The notes below the pieces were generated by a model that did no database searches, was not told the origin of the DNA, and saw nothing but the letters and a program-made list of their open reading frames with translations. From contig OY760938.1 of the NCBI GenBank assembly GCA_963664255.1, forward strand, positions 2,356,001-2,420,000: 64,000 nucleotides of DNA, read 5' to 3'. The DNA comes from G963663775 sp963664255 (GTDB lineage Bacteria > Bacillota > Clostridia > Oscillospirales > Butyricicoccaceae). This document shows, piece after piece, positions 24,940 through 33,743 of this stretch (the stretch's first letter is position 1; every line of letters begins with the position of its first letter). A program made the translations under genes and the position numbers.

Positions 24940-25278
24940 CTATGCAAATACAATTTGCACTAAGACCATATATAGGACAGTGCCGCCTGCGATGCTCAGC
25001 AAGGTATTTCTGCCAAACCAGTGCAGCAAGGCCGTTGTGAGGCAGGCGATGCCCTCCGGCAAGCCAAATGGAAACGATGTCCAAGAGGTCTGTCGCAGGC
25101 AATAGACAATGAGCATTAGAATCACGGCGGCAGGCATGGCGGCACCCAGATAGGTGATGATGCGTGGGACGTGTGTGCTTTGACCAAAAATCAAAAATGG
25201 AAAAAAGCGCGTGAAAATGGTGACGAGAGCAATCACTGCGATAATCGCCAGAGAATGCAGGGTGACGGATAAACTCAT
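24940..25278 (-). CDS. azlD: AzlD-family branched-chain amino acid transport subunit
   Basis: The start MSLSVTLHSLAIIAVIALVTIFTRFFPF at 25278 overlaps the azlC stop by ATGA. The 112-residue protein has four hydrophobic helices and the AzlD pattern: TRFFPFLIF, then ITYLGAAMPAAVILMLIVY, and LLHWFGRNTLLSIAGGTVLYMVL. AzlD pairs with AzlC to export branched-chain amino acids and analogues. Confidence 0.85.
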   Translation of the reverse strand: MSLSVTLHSLAIIAVIALVTIFTRFFPFLIFGQSTHVPRIITYLGAAMPAAVILMLIVYCLRQTSWTSFPFGLPEGIACLTTALLHWFGRNTLLSIAGGTVLYMVLVQIVFA

Positions 25279-25994
25279 GGGGTGGACTCCTCCTGTGACA
25301 TGACGAGTGGTTCTAGGGGCTTGCGCATGACAAGCAGACACAGCATGATGCCCATAATCGCCGGAATAATCATGCGGTCTGCGCCAAACAGAAGCAGGGA
25401 AAGCAGTGCTGCACCTGCACCAAGCAGTGCGGGATATTTGGATTTGGCACTGCGCCATTGCTCGACAGCGATGACGATAAACAGCGCTGTCATGGCAAAA
25501 TCAATGCCTGTGGTGTCAAACTGCAAGAATGCGCCGACAATCGCACCGGACACACATCCCACAATCCAATACATATGGTTTAATAGCGCAATGTAAAATA
25601 GAAAATGCTCGTCCTCTTTCGTATCGGCACCTTGCACGGAACACATTAGGGCATAGGTTTCATCGGTCATAGCAAATATCATGTAATATTTACGCAAACC
25701 AAAGGGCTTGAAGCGTTGGATAAAGGACAATCCATATACAAAATGACGAAAATGCACCAACAGCGTGGTGATGGCAACGGTCAAAAGTCCTGCCTGCTCT
25801 GTGAGGAAGGGAATCGCCATATATTGCATGGTGCCGCCATAAATGACAAGCGGCATCAAGAATGCCCAGCGGGCAGTGTAGCCTGCATTTTGCAGCAGGA
25901 TGCCGAATGCCATGCCCATAAAGAGATACCCAAGCATCACCGGAATGGTGACAGAAAATGCACGTTTCAAAAGAGGGAAACCAGTAGACTGCAT
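25275..25994 (-). CDS. azlC: AzlC-family branched-chain amino acid exporter
   Basis: The start MQSTGFPLLKRAFSVTIPVMLGYLFMG at 25994 has AAGGAG upstream. The longer open frame runs back into the metK promoter. The 239-residue membrane protein shows PVMLGYLFMGMAFGILLQ, YGGTMQYMAIPFL, LVHFRHFVYGLSF and FAMTDETYALM, all AzlC signatures. It forms the efflux permease with AzlD. The operon is divergent from metK. Confidence 0.9.
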   Translation of the reverse strand: MQSTGFPLLKRAFSVTIPVMLGYLFMGMAFGILLQNAGYTARWAFLMPLVIYGGTMQYMAIPFLTEQAGLLTVAITTLLVHFRHFVYGLSFIQRFKPFGLRKYYMIFAMTDETYALMCSVQGADTKEDEHFLFYIALLNHMYWIVGCVSGAIVGAFLQFDTTGIDFAMTALFIVIAVEQWRSAKSKYPALLGAGAALLSLLLFGADRMIIPAIMGIMLCLLVMRKPLEPLVMSQEESTP

Positions 25995-26079
25995 TGCAAG
26001 TCGCTCCTTGTCAAAAAAGAATGTAAACCCAATTATATGCTTTTCTGCGAAGCTTTGCAATGACACATTTCTTTTTTTC

Positions 26080-26108
26080 TTGACATTATCGGTGCAGGGA
26101 CGTATAAT
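26080..26108 (+). promoter_or_regulatory. Consensus promoter of the metK transcript
   Basis: A perfect TTGACA (26080-26085) and a perfect TATAAT (26103-26108) are exactly 17 bases apart, just before the SAM-I riboswitch. Confidence 0.85.
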
Positions 26109-26123
26109 GGACACATAATTATA

Positions 26124-26290
26124 TAACCTTATCAAGAGTGGTGGAGGGAACGGCCCTATGAAGCCCAGCAACCTGCAGTTTTTTTGCTGTAAGGTGCCAA
26201 ATCCGGCGGTTTTCTATTCCGACCGTTGTGTCGCGAATCGAAAGATGAGGCAGTGTAGCTTGCACTCTCCGCTGGGGGAGTGTTTTTTTT
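26124..26290 (+). promoter_or_regulatory. SAM-I riboswitch (S-box) with transcription terminator
   Basis: CTTATCAAGAGTGGTGGAGG begins the aptamer (P1 and the kink-turn side of P2). GGCCCTATGAAGCCCAGCAA follows, and AAGGTGCCAAATCC comes further on; these are the near-invariant S-box segments. The expression platform ends with CACTCTCC-GCTG-GGGGAGTG and eight T (26263-26290). SAM binding should favour the terminator and shut off metK, giving feedback control of SAM synthesis. Confidence 0.95.
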
Positions 26291-26322
26291 AATTCTTGGG
26301 ACATGAGAAAGGACTAGAAAAA

Positions 26323-27510
26323 ATGGCGAATTATCTTTTTACTTCTGAATCTGTGACAGAAGGACATCCGGATAAAATCTGTGACCAGATTTCCGATGCT
26401 GTGTTAGACGCAATTTATGAAAACGACCCCATGGCACGCGTTGCGTGCGAAACCACTATCACAACTGGCATGGTGTCTGTTATGGGCGAAATATCCACCT
26501 CTTGCTATGTGGATATTCCGCACATTGTGCGCGATGTCATTCGAGAAATCGGCTATGACCGTGCGAAATACGGTTTTGACTGCGATACCTGTGCAGTGGT
26601 TACCAGCATTGACGAACAGTCGGCAGATATTGCGCTGGGTGTGGACAATTCGCTGGAGCGTAAGAGCGGCGATTCTGCAGCGGATCTCGCAATCGGTGCG
26701 GGCGACCAGGGTATGATGTTTGGCTATGCCTGCGATGAAACGCCAGAGCGTATGCCGCTGCCGATTGCGTTGGCACATAAGCTGGCAAAGCGGTTGACAG
26801 CAGTGCGCAAGGAAGGCATTTTGCCCTATTTAAGACCGGACGGCAAGACCCAAGTCACGGTTTCGTATGATGAAAATCATCAGCCGACACATATTGATAC
26901 GGTTGTAATTTCATCACAGCATAGCGCCGAGGTATCTTTGGCACAAATTCGCCGCGACATCATTGCGCATGTTATTGAGGAGACCATTCCTGCATATTTG
27001 CTGGATGAAAAGACACGCTTTTTCGTCAATCCGACAGGTCGCTTTGTCATTGGCGGACCGCAGGGGGACTCTGGCTTGACCGGACGTAAAATCATTGTAG
27101 ATACGTATGGCGGCATGGCACGCCATGGCGGCGGCGCATTTTCTGGCAAGGACCCCACTAAGGTGGACCGTTCGGCAGCCTATGCAGCACGATATGTGGC
27201 AAAAAATGTGGTTGCAGCAGGCTTTGCAAAGCGTTGTGAAGTGCAGCTTGCGTATGCAATCGGTGTGGCAGAACCGGTTTCTATTTTTGTGGAAACTTTC
27301 GGCACAGGCACGGTGTCAGACGAGGCGTTGGTGCAGGCAATCGGACGGGTGTTTGACTTGCGCCCAGCTGCCATCATTCAGGATTTGGAGCTGCGCCGCC
27401 CGATTTATCGTCAGCTTGCCGCTTACGGTCATATGGGACGCGAAGATTTGGATGTGGCATGGGAGAAGACAGATCGTGTCGATGCATTGAAGGCAGCATT
27501 GCAGGCATAA
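26323..27510 (+). CDS. metK: S-adenosylmethionine synthetase
   Basis: The start MANYLFTSESVTEGHPDKICDQ at 26323 follows AAAGGAC. It is preferred over the upstream in-frame GTG/ATG-like codons within the leader. The 395-residue enzyme has the MetK signatures GHPDKICDQISDAVLD, GAGDQGMMFGYA near residue 125, and GGGAFSGKDPTKVDRSAAY near 270. It makes SAM from methionine and ATP. The C terminus (GREDLDVAWEKTD) is intact. It stands alone behind its riboswitch, and a terminator follows at 27541. Confidence 0.97.
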   Translation: MANYLFTSESVTEGHPDKICDQISDAVLDAIYENDPMARVACETTITTGMVSVMGEISTSCYVDIPHIVRDVIREIGYDRAKYGFDCDTCAVVTSIDEQSADIALGVDNSLERKSGDSAADLAIGAGDQGMMFGYACDETPERMPLPIALAHKLAKRLTAVRKEGILPYLRPDGKTQVTVSYDENHQPTHIDTVVISSQHSAEVSLAQIRRDIIAHVIEETIPAYLLDEKTRFFVNPTGRFVIGGPQGDSGLTGRKIIVDTYGGMARHGGGAFSGKDPTKVDRSAAYAARYVAKNVVAAGFAKRCEVQLAYAIGVAEPVSIFVETFGTGTVSDEALVQAIGRVFDLRPAAIIQDLELRRPIYRQLAAYGHMGREDLDVAWEKTDRVDALKAALQA

Positions 27511-27540
27511 ATTTGATGCTTTGCGATGGCAACGAATAAA

Positions 27541-27590
27541 ACCCAACCGCTCACTTTGCAATTCTGCAGAGATGGGCGGTTGGGTGTTTT
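27541..27590. terminator. Terminator between metK and the amidohydrolase gene
   Basis: ACCCAACCGC (27541-27550) pairs with GCGGTTGGGT (27576-27585), followed by GTTTT. It sits between convergent genes. Confidence 0.8.
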
Positions 27591-27605
27591 ATAGACAGCA
27601 ATCGA

Positions 27606-28448
27606 TTATGGTTCTGTATAGCAGCGCAGATGTGATGTGTTTAGCTGATACACATCCTTGCGAATATTTTGCAGAGAGGGCAGCTGTTCTCGCACCTGCT
27701 GGGTGTAGGCAAGGTCAATTTCTGCCATGCAATATCCAGGAGCATCTCCAGCCTGCGCAAGGATGTTTCCCCATGGGTCGATAATCATGGAATGTCCATA
27801 CGCTGGAAAGCTTGGCTTCGTGCCCGTTTGTCCGGCAGCGGCGATATAACACGTGTTTTCAATGGCGCGCGCACGCAATAGGGTTTCCCAATGGTCTTTG
27901 CCGGTTTGCAGGGTGAAATTGGCAGACACACAAAACAGCTGTGCGCCATGCAGCGCCATGAGCCGAAACAGCTCTGGAAAACGGATGTCATAGCAAATTG
28001 CAAAGCCTGCGGTAACAAGAGGTGTTCTGGCAAGTACTATTTCGCTGCCGGCATGTATTTGCGCAGATTCACAATAGGATGTGCCAGCGCGTAGCTGAAT
28101 GTCGAACATATGCAGCTTGCGATATTTGCAAAGGAGCGTTCCGCTAGGCGAAAATACGAAGGTGGTGTTATAAGGCTTGCCTGCGGGATTGTATTCTGTG
28201 ATGCTGCCACCACTGAGGTAAACCTGATGCTTTGCCGCAAGCTGCTGCAAGGTTTGCGCGACCATGTCCGTACGTTCTTTCGCCTGTGCCGCGAGATGGG
28301 CGCCGATATAGTCCATGGTTTCTGGAAACACAACCATTTTCGCGCCGTTTTTTGCCGCTTCGGCAATCCAGTGGGAGGCTTGCTGTAAATTAGAGGATAC
28401 CTCGTCTTGGGTATCTAATTGGATGACTGCCAATAAAAATTTTTCCAT
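27606..28448 (-). CDS. Carbon-nitrogen hydrolase (nitrilase superfamily, Nit-like amidase)
   Basis: I chose the ATG at 28448 (MEKFLLAVIQLDTQDEVSSN), because the family starts with the strand FLLAVIQLD; an earlier ATG adds 12 residues. The 280-residue protein carries the Glu-Lys-Cys triad: E in VVFPETMDY, K in CKYRKLHMFD, and C in TAGFAICYDIRFPELFR. These match Nit2/omega-amidase-type enzymes that hydrolyse small amides such as alpha-ketoglutaramate or deaminated glutathione. A role clearing products of the methionine or glutathione cycle beside metK is plausible but inferred. Confidence 0.85.
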   Translation of the reverse strand: MEKFLLAVIQLDTQDEVSSNLQQASHWIAEAAKNGAKMVVFPETMDYIGAHLAAQAKERTDMVAQTLQQLAAKHQVYLSGGSITEYNPAGKPYNTTFVFSPSGTLLCKYRKLHMFDIQLRAGTSYCESAQIHAGSEIVLARTPLVTAGFAICYDIRFPELFRLMALHGAQLFCVSANFTLQTGKDHWETLLRARAIENTCYIAAAGQTGTKPSFPAYGHSMIIDPWGNILAQAGDAPGYCMAEIDLAYTQQVREQLPSLQNIRKDVYQLNTSHLRCYTEP

Positions 28449-28535
28449 GGAGCGCCTACTTTCTTGAGAGATACTTTTCTGCATTTTATTGTATCGCAGC
28501 CCTGTTTTTCTGTCAAGAAGCAGACAAATTTTTCC

Positions 28536-29309
28536 TCAATATACTTGATTGCGCATATGCGCAATGGCACCTTTTTCAAGACGGGATACTTGCGCTTGTG
28601 AAATGTTAATTTCTTCCGCTACCTCCATTTGGGTGCGACCTTCAAAAAACCGCATTTGTACAATGCGCTTCTCACGATTACTCAGACCATTGATGGCTTC
28701 TTTTAAGGCAATGCGGTTGAGCCAATGTTCGTCGGTGTTTTTGGTATCGCCAACTTGGTCCATGACACAAATGGTGTCGCCCTCTTCGCCCCAGACCGGT
28801 TCAAACAGCGAAATAGGGTCTGCAATCGCATCCAATGCAAAGACAATGTCCTCTTTTTTCAGATGCAGTATTTTGGCAAGCTCGGTAACGGTTGGCTCTC
28901 TTTGATGGTCACGGATAAAGGCTTCCTTGGCTTGCAGTGCATGATAGGCGGTGTCGCGCATGGCACGAGACACACGAATGGCACTGTTATCCCTAAGATA
29001 CCTGCGAATCTCTCCAATAATCATGGGTACAGCATATGTGGAAAAGCGTACACCGAGTTCCACATTGAAGTTGTCTATGGCTTTCATCAGGCCAATACAG
29101 CCCACTTGAAATAAATCATCCACAGATTCACCGCGTCCGCCAAATCGCTGGATGACGCTGAGAACCAACCGTAGGTTGCCGTTGATTAATGTTTCACGCG
29201 CGGCTTTATCTCCTTGTTTTACGCGGCGCAGAAGTGCATTCATTTCGTCGTTTGGCAATACAGTTAGCTTCGACGTATTGACACCGCAAATTTCTACTTT
29301 CATCTGCAT
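28536..29309 (-). CDS. sigG: Sporulation sigma factor SigG
   Basis: This 257-residue sigma-70 family protein begins MQMKVEICGVNTSKL, the conserved SigG N terminus. Region 2 has NLRLVLSVIQRFGGRGESVDDLFQVGCIGLMKA, split as NLRLVLSVIQRF and DDLFQVGCIGL. RFSTYAVPMIIGEIRRYLRD covers 2.3/2.4, and region 4 ends with TQMEVAEEINISQAQVSRLEK. SigG directs late forespore gene expression. AAAGGGG lies eight bases before the ATG. No spoIIGA or sigE is seen upstream, so it is unlinked from that cluster here. Confidence 0.93.
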   Translation of the reverse strand: MQMKVEICGVNTSKLTVLPNDEMNALLRRVKQGDKAARETLINGNLRLVLSVIQRFGGRGESVDDLFQVGCIGLMKAIDNFNVELGVRFSTYAVPMIIGEIRRYLRDNSAIRVSRAMRDTAYHALQAKEAFIRDHQREPTVTELAKILHLKKEDIVFALDAIADPISLFEPVWGEEGDTICVMDQVGDTKNTDEHWLNRIALKEAINGLSNREKRIVQMRFFEGRTQMEVAEEINISQAQVSRLEKGAIAHMRNQVY

Positions 29310-29473
29310 CTATAAATCCCCTTTCCGCTACAACCTGTGCCATGTAAGTGGATTTTCCCCGCAGAAAGAAACAAATATACAGTTTTTCAGATGTGAAATT
29401 TTTTTGCTGTTCGACAGAAAACACTATTTTTCGGATAGAATGCGTGGTATCCTTTAAAAATCATAAATCGGCG

Positions 29474-29524
29474 TAAAAAAATCAGCAAAATCGCTTTCGT
29501 TTTGGCAAAAGCGACTTTGCTGAT
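29474..29524 (-). terminator. Terminator of the Na/Pi cotransporter gene
   Basis: ATCAGCAAA (29481-29489) pairs with TTTGCTGAT (29516-29524), and a nested CGCTTT pairs with AAAGCG. A run of A on the plus strand gives U in the minus-strand transcript. Confidence 0.8.
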
Positions 29525-29529
29525 GGTGT

Positions 29530-31311
29530 TTAGGGAACTAAAATTCCCAATTTGTCTAAATATTTTTTTTCGTAAAAATGCATTTGCTCTTGAAAAAGTG
29601 GGGTGTTTTTCAGCCCGCTTTTTGCATAGCTGTGGGTGTCGAATTGGCTTGCACCTTCGCACAGCTGAATGACATAGATGGCGATGTTAGAACAGTGGTC
29701 ACCAATCTTTTCCAAATCATGGATGATGTCCAGATAGATGATGCCATTGGCTACCGTGCACGTGCCTTGGCTGAGGCGTTCAATGTGGCGATTTTTTAGC
29801 TGTCCTTTTAGGATGTCCACGATTTCTTCGACAGGCTCGATACTGCGTGCGGAGGCTACAACACGGGATTTGTAGGCTTCGTTGGTCAAATCGAGCAGTT
29901 CCGATACGGCTTGCGCCATAATACGCAATTCTTCGGTAGCAGACTCTGAAAACTTGCCATCGGTTTCTAAAAAAGTGGTTACGTTGTCAAAAATGTTTTG
30001 CGCATAGTCGCCAATTTTTTCAAAATCACTGAGCGAATGCATCATTTCTGCGTGCATTTGGCGTCCGCCAGCCGGAAGGTTGCTCTGCAAAGACAATAGA
30101 TATTTCCCAATTTCTACTTCTGCGCGGTCCAAAAATGACTCATTATCCGAAAATTTTGTGGTTTGGAGCGGTACATTCTCTAAAAGCGGCAGAATAGACA
30201 GACTAAAGTTTTCTTTGGCGGTCGTGCCCATTTCACAGATGCATTTGTGACATTGTTCAAATGCGATGGATGGGGTTGCGATGAAACGTGGCTCTAACTT
30301 GGCAAGCGGGTCGTTTTTGTCTGCATCGGCAGAAATGGTGCGTTCTGCAAGCTTGACCAGTAAACCGGTGAAGGGCAAGAAAAGCAAGGTATTCACGATG
30401 TTGAAAATGGTATGGAAATTTGCAATGCCGCCCTTATTAATGGCAACATCCCAGAATGAAAAATGCAGTATGGCATTAAACCCATAAATACCAACCAAAA
30501 AGATGAGAGAACCGAATAAATTGAAGTAAAAATGAATCATTGCGGCACGGCGTGCATTTTTGCTTGCGCCAATGGAGGAAAGAAATGCAGTGATGCAGGT
30601 GCCGATGTTTTGTCCAAGAATGATAGGAATTGCTGCGGCATATGTAACAGAGCCTGTCGTGGAAAGTGCCTGTAGAATGCCAACAGAGGCGGAGGAGGAT
30701 TGGATGATTGCAGTCACGGTGGCACCGACAATGACACCGAGAATGGGATTGGAAATGGTGGCAAACATTTCAGAAAACTGCGGCAAATCGCGCAGGGGCT
30801 CTACGGCGGATTCCATGGTTGCCATACCAATGAACAAAATACCAAATCCAACCAGGATTTCAGCTTTATCCTTGGTGCGCTTCTTGTGTGCAAGCATTAG
30901 GATGACAATACCGATGATAACGGCAACATATGCCAAATTTTTGGGCTTGATGAGCTGCATAAAAATGCTACTGCTCAGCGCGCCATCTGAATCCAAGCGC
31001 AAAATCTGCGCAGTGACGGTTGTGCCGATGTTTGCACCAAGAATCACGCCGACACTTTGCTTGAGCGTCATAATGCCAGCATTGACAAAACCAACGACCA
31101 TAACCGTGGTTGCAGACGATGACTGGATGACAGCGGTGACTGCCATACCTATCAATACAGCACGCAACAGACTGCCTGTCATTTTTTCAAGCGTTTTTTC
31201 TAGTTTTGGACCAGCCGCACGCTCTAAGCCACTGCCCATTGTGTTCATGCCGTATAAAAATAGTGCAAGTCCACCAAACAGCTTTACGATTGACATGAAA
31301 TCAAAATCCAT
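29530..31311 (-). CDS. Na+/phosphate cotransporter (NptA/YjbB family) with PhoU-like domain
   Basis: The start MDFDFMSIVKLFGGLALFLYGMN at 31311 has GGGAGG upstream. The 593-residue protein has two inverted QSSS repeats, AVIQSSSATTVMVVGFVNAG near residue 70 and AIIQSSSASVGILQAL near 205. GANIGTTVTA and GQNIGTCITAFL form the substrate site, with about eight membrane helices in all. The C-terminal 200 residues form a PhoU-like helical domain (SDFEKIGDYAQNI, LEKIGDHCSNIA). It moves phosphate with sodium; the direction (uptake or export) cannot be told from sequence. Confidence 0.9.
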   Translation of the reverse strand: MDFDFMSIVKLFGGLALFLYGMNTMGSGLERAAGPKLEKTLEKMTGSLLRAVLIGMAVTAVIQSSSATTVMVVGFVNAGIMTLKQSVGVILGANIGTTVTAQILRLDSDGALSSSIFMQLIKPKNLAYVAVIIGIVILMLAHKKRTKDKAEILVGFGILFIGMATMESAVEPLRDLPQFSEMFATISNPILGVIVGATVTAIIQSSSASVGILQALSTTGSVTYAAAIPIILGQNIGTCITAFLSSIGASKNARRAAMIHFYFNLFGSLIFLVGIYGFNAILHFSFWDVAINKGGIANFHTIFNIVNTLLFLPFTGLLVKLAERTISADADKNDPLAKLEPRFIATPSIAFEQCHKCICEMGTTAKENFSLSILPLLENVPLQTTKFSDNESFLDRAEVEIGKYLLSLQSNLPAGGRQMHAEMMHSLSDFEKIGDYAQNIFDNVTTFLETDGKFSESATEELRIMAQAVSELLDLTNEAYKSRVVASARSIEPVEEIVDILKGQLKNRHIERLSQGTCTVANGIIYLDIIHDLEKIGDHCSNIAIYVIQLCEGASQFDTHSYAKSGLKNTPLFQEQMHFYEKKYLDKLGILVP

Positions 31312-31338
31312 TGGAATCCTCCCTTGTTTCTGCTGCAA

Positions 31339-31577
31339 TGATGATAAAATAATGTATTTTCTTGCATCAAGATGCTTTATTATGAGGAGTATCTCCGCAA
31401 AAAAAGCCTGTGCGTAAAGAATGTGTAATATTTTAAACCAATACAGAAGAAAGTTTTACAATCTTATTACATACTTTATCAGTATACCGTGACTTTCTAC
31501 TGGATGTCAACGAAAAAATATAGTGGAAAATGTTTCAATTCCTCGCGCCGCCTCTCTTGAAAATCGGTCTCATAGGA
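31339..31577. other. Intergenic region upstream of the znuA-like gene
   Basis: No gene or clear RNA structure is seen. It separates the divergent Na/Pi cotransporter and zinc-binding lipoprotein genes. The regulatory signals for znuA are at its right edge. Confidence 0.4.
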
Positions 31578-31626
31578 TTGACAGAATTGGATTTATAGAA
31601 TATTATAAGTGAGAATGAGAATCATT
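31578..31626 (+). promoter_or_regulatory. Promoter and probable Zur operator of znuA
   Basis: TTGACA (31578-31583) and TATTAT (31601-31606) are 17 bases apart. AATGAGAATCATT (31614-31626), with AATGA/TCATT arms, overlaps the likely start of transcription. A copy differing by one base lies upstream of znuC at 44550. The sequence belongs to the Fur/Zur type. Confidence 0.65.
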
Positions 31627-31654
31627 TTTAGGTGAACGTAGGAGGTTTGAGAAA

Positions 31655-32557
31655 ATGCGAAAAAGAGTGACTGCGATTTTGTGCTGCATCATCACGGTCT
31701 GGAGTCTTTCCGGATGCAGAAATGCTCCAGCTGTTGAGAGCGATAAAATCAATGTATTGGTATCATTCAATGCGATGCAAGAGTTTGTAACCGCCGTGGG
31801 GAAAGAGAAGGTCACTGTAACAACGATGGTTCCAGATGGTATCGAACCGCATGATTTTGAACCTAAGGCACAAGATTTGATTGCACTGGGTGACGCGAAC
31901 GTCTTTGTGTATAATGGACTCGGCATGGAAAGCTGGGCAGAAAAAGCCATGCAGGCAGCCGAAAATGCACAGTTGATTGCCATAAATGCCTCAGAGGGTG
32001 CGGAGGCTATCACCAATACAGATGGAGAAGAACTGCAGGAGCATGGGCAATATGACCCGCATCTGTGGCTGAGTCTCACAGGCGCAAAACTGGAAGTGCA
32101 GAACATTGCAAATGGTCTAATCAAAGCAGACCCTGCAAATCAGGCGTATTATGCGCAAAACTGCACCGTCTATCTGCAACAGCTGGAAGAATTATATAGC
32201 ACATATACCAGCAAATTTCAGTCCCTTTCACAAAAAAACTTTGTCACGGGGCACGCGGCGTTTGCTTATCTGTGCCGTGACTTTGGGCTTTTTCAAAACA
32301 GTGTGGAAGATGTTTTTGCAGAAGGAGAGCCGACCGCGAAACAGATGACAGAGCTTGTTTCATATTGTCAGCAGCAGCAAGTTTCTACAATTTTCGCAGA
32401 AGAATTGGCAAGCCCTGCCGTTTCTGAAACACTGGCAAAAGAAGTTGGCGCAAAAGTGGAAACCATTTATACGATGGAAAGCCGTGAGGACAACAAGAGC
32501 TATCTCGAACGAATGACCAGCAATCTCGAAAAAATTTATCAAAGCCTTATCGGCTAG
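31655..32557 (+). CDS. znuA: Zinc (or manganese) ABC transporter substrate-binding lipoprotein
   Basis: This 300-residue protein has a lipoprotein signal peptide with lipobox LSGC (cysteine at 21), so it is anchored outside the membrane. The TroA/ZnuA fold is shown by MVPDGIEPHDFEPKAQDL (ligand His), QYDPHLWLS (ligand His), VTGHAAFAYLCRDFGL (ligand His) and IFAEELASP (acidic ligand). The His-rich loop of classical ZnuA is short here. GGAGG precedes the ATG. No permease or ATPase gene is adjacent; the matching pair is at 44591-46085, 12 kb away, with a near-identical operator. Confidence 0.9.
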   Translation: MRKRVTAILCCIITVWSLSGCRNAPAVESDKINVLVSFNAMQEFVTAVGKEKVTVTTMVPDGIEPHDFEPKAQDLIALGDANVFVYNGLGMESWAEKAMQAAENAQLIAINASEGAEAITNTDGEELQEHGQYDPHLWLSLTGAKLEVQNIANGLIKADPANQAYYAQNCTVYLQQLEELYSTYTSKFQSLSQKNFVTGHAAFAYLCRDFGLFQNSVEDVFAEGEPTAKQMTELVSYCQQQQVSTIFAEELASPAVSETLAKEVGAKVETIYTMESREDNKSYLERMTSNLEKIYQSLIG

Positions 32558-32594
32558 TATCTTCACAAATGCGGCTTCGGTTGGGTATTCAAAT

Positions 32595-32628
32595 AAAAAA
32601 GCGAGGGAGTGATTTCTCTCGCTTTTTT
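32595..32628 (+). terminator. Terminator of znuA
   Basis: AAAAAAGCGAGGGA pairs with TCTCTCGCTTTTTT around a short loop. Confidence 0.8.
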
Positions 32629-32661
32629 ACGCAAATTGCGCAAGGAATACAGGTTTTACGC

Positions 32662-32690
32662 TTGACAGACCCTTTGTTTTTCGCTAAAAT
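32662..32690 (+). promoter_or_regulatory. Promoter of the LysR-family regulator gene
   Basis: TTGACA (32662-32667) and TAAAAT (32685-32690) are 17 bases apart. Confidence 0.7.
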
Positions 32691-32733
32691 GCGATTGCAG
32701 CAGAGCAATTCGCGGAATGAGAGGTGACAAGAA

Positions 32734-33666
32734 ATGACATTGCAGCAGTTGCGATATATCATATGCATTGCACAGACGGGGTCGTTTCATATGGCAGCCC
32801 AAGCACTCTTTATCACACAGCCAAGCATTTCCAAAACGGTGGCTGATTTGGAAAAAGAAATGGGGATTTTGATATTTCTCCGTAACAATCGCGGTGTAAC
32901 ATTGACAGAAGATGGATTGAAATTTTTATCGTACGCACGGCAGGTGGTGGAACAGGCAGAGTTGCTAGAGCAAAAATACAAGCAGTGCACGCCAATTCGG
33001 AGGGTATTTGCGATTTCAGCACAGCATTATGCGTTTGTTGTCAATGCATTTGTTAGACTGGTTCGTGAATTTGGACAGGCACAATATGAGTTTTCTCTGC
33101 GCGAATCACGCACCCATGACATCATAGAGGATATACGCCTGCGCAGAAGTGAGATGGGTATTTTGTACTTAAGTCAATTCAATCAGCAGGTTCTTTCACA
33201 TATTCTGAAAGAGAATGCATTGCGCTTTGAACCACTATTTACAGCAATGCCACACATTTTTGTCAGCAAAAACAATCCCTTGGTAGGAAAAAACAAGGTG
33301 ACACTGCAAGATTTAGAACCCTATCCTTGTCTGACCTATGAACAGGGGCTGCACAATTCGTTTTATTTTGCTGAAGAGCTGCATAGCGTGGCATATCGTC
33401 CCAAAAGCATCGTCGTGTCAGACCGGGCGACGCTGTTCAATCTGCTGATTGGATTGGATGGCTATACCATTTCCTCGGGAATTTTGAGCAGAGATTTAAA
33501 TGGAAATGAAATTGTATCAATTCCGCTGGAAAGCACAGAAACCATGCAGATTGGGTATGTTTGTGCAGAAAGTACACCGCTGAGTGCAATGGGAGAACGA
33601 TATATTACCTTGCTTAGAGAATATATTGCGGCATCTGCGATAGATTATAGTTATCACAGCGAATAG
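32734..33666 (+). CDS. LysR-family transcriptional regulator
   Basis: This 310-residue protein has the N-terminal winged helix-turn-helix of LysR (MTLQQLRYIICIAQTGSFHMAAQAL split as QLRYIICIAQTGSFHMAAQA, then ITQPSISKTVADLEKEMG). A periplasmic-binding-type effector domain follows from about residue 90. GAGGTGAC precedes the ATG. It lies 77 bp before metY on the same strand, so control of sulfur assimilation is likely, perhaps with O-acetylserine or O-acetylhomoserine as effector. That effector is inferred from context only. Confidence 0.88.
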   Translation: MTLQQLRYIICIAQTGSFHMAAQALFITQPSISKTVADLEKEMGILIFLRNNRGVTLTEDGLKFLSYARQVVEQAELLEQKYKQCTPIRRVFAISAQHYAFVVNAFVRLVREFGQAQYEFSLRESRTHDIIEDIRLRRSEMGILYLSQFNQQVLSHILKENALRFEPLFTAMPHIFVSKNNPLVGKNKVTLQDLEPYPCLTYEQGLHNSFYFAEELHSVAYRPKSIVVSDRATLFNLLIGLDGYTISSGILSRDLNGNEIVSIPLESTETMQIGYVCAESTPLSAMGERYITLLREYIAASAIDYSYHSE

Positions 33667-33743
33667 AAATCATGTATTAACATATCGTGCAGCTTTTCCT
33701 GTATCATATATACTGTAAATGAAATAGGAATAGGAGAATCACG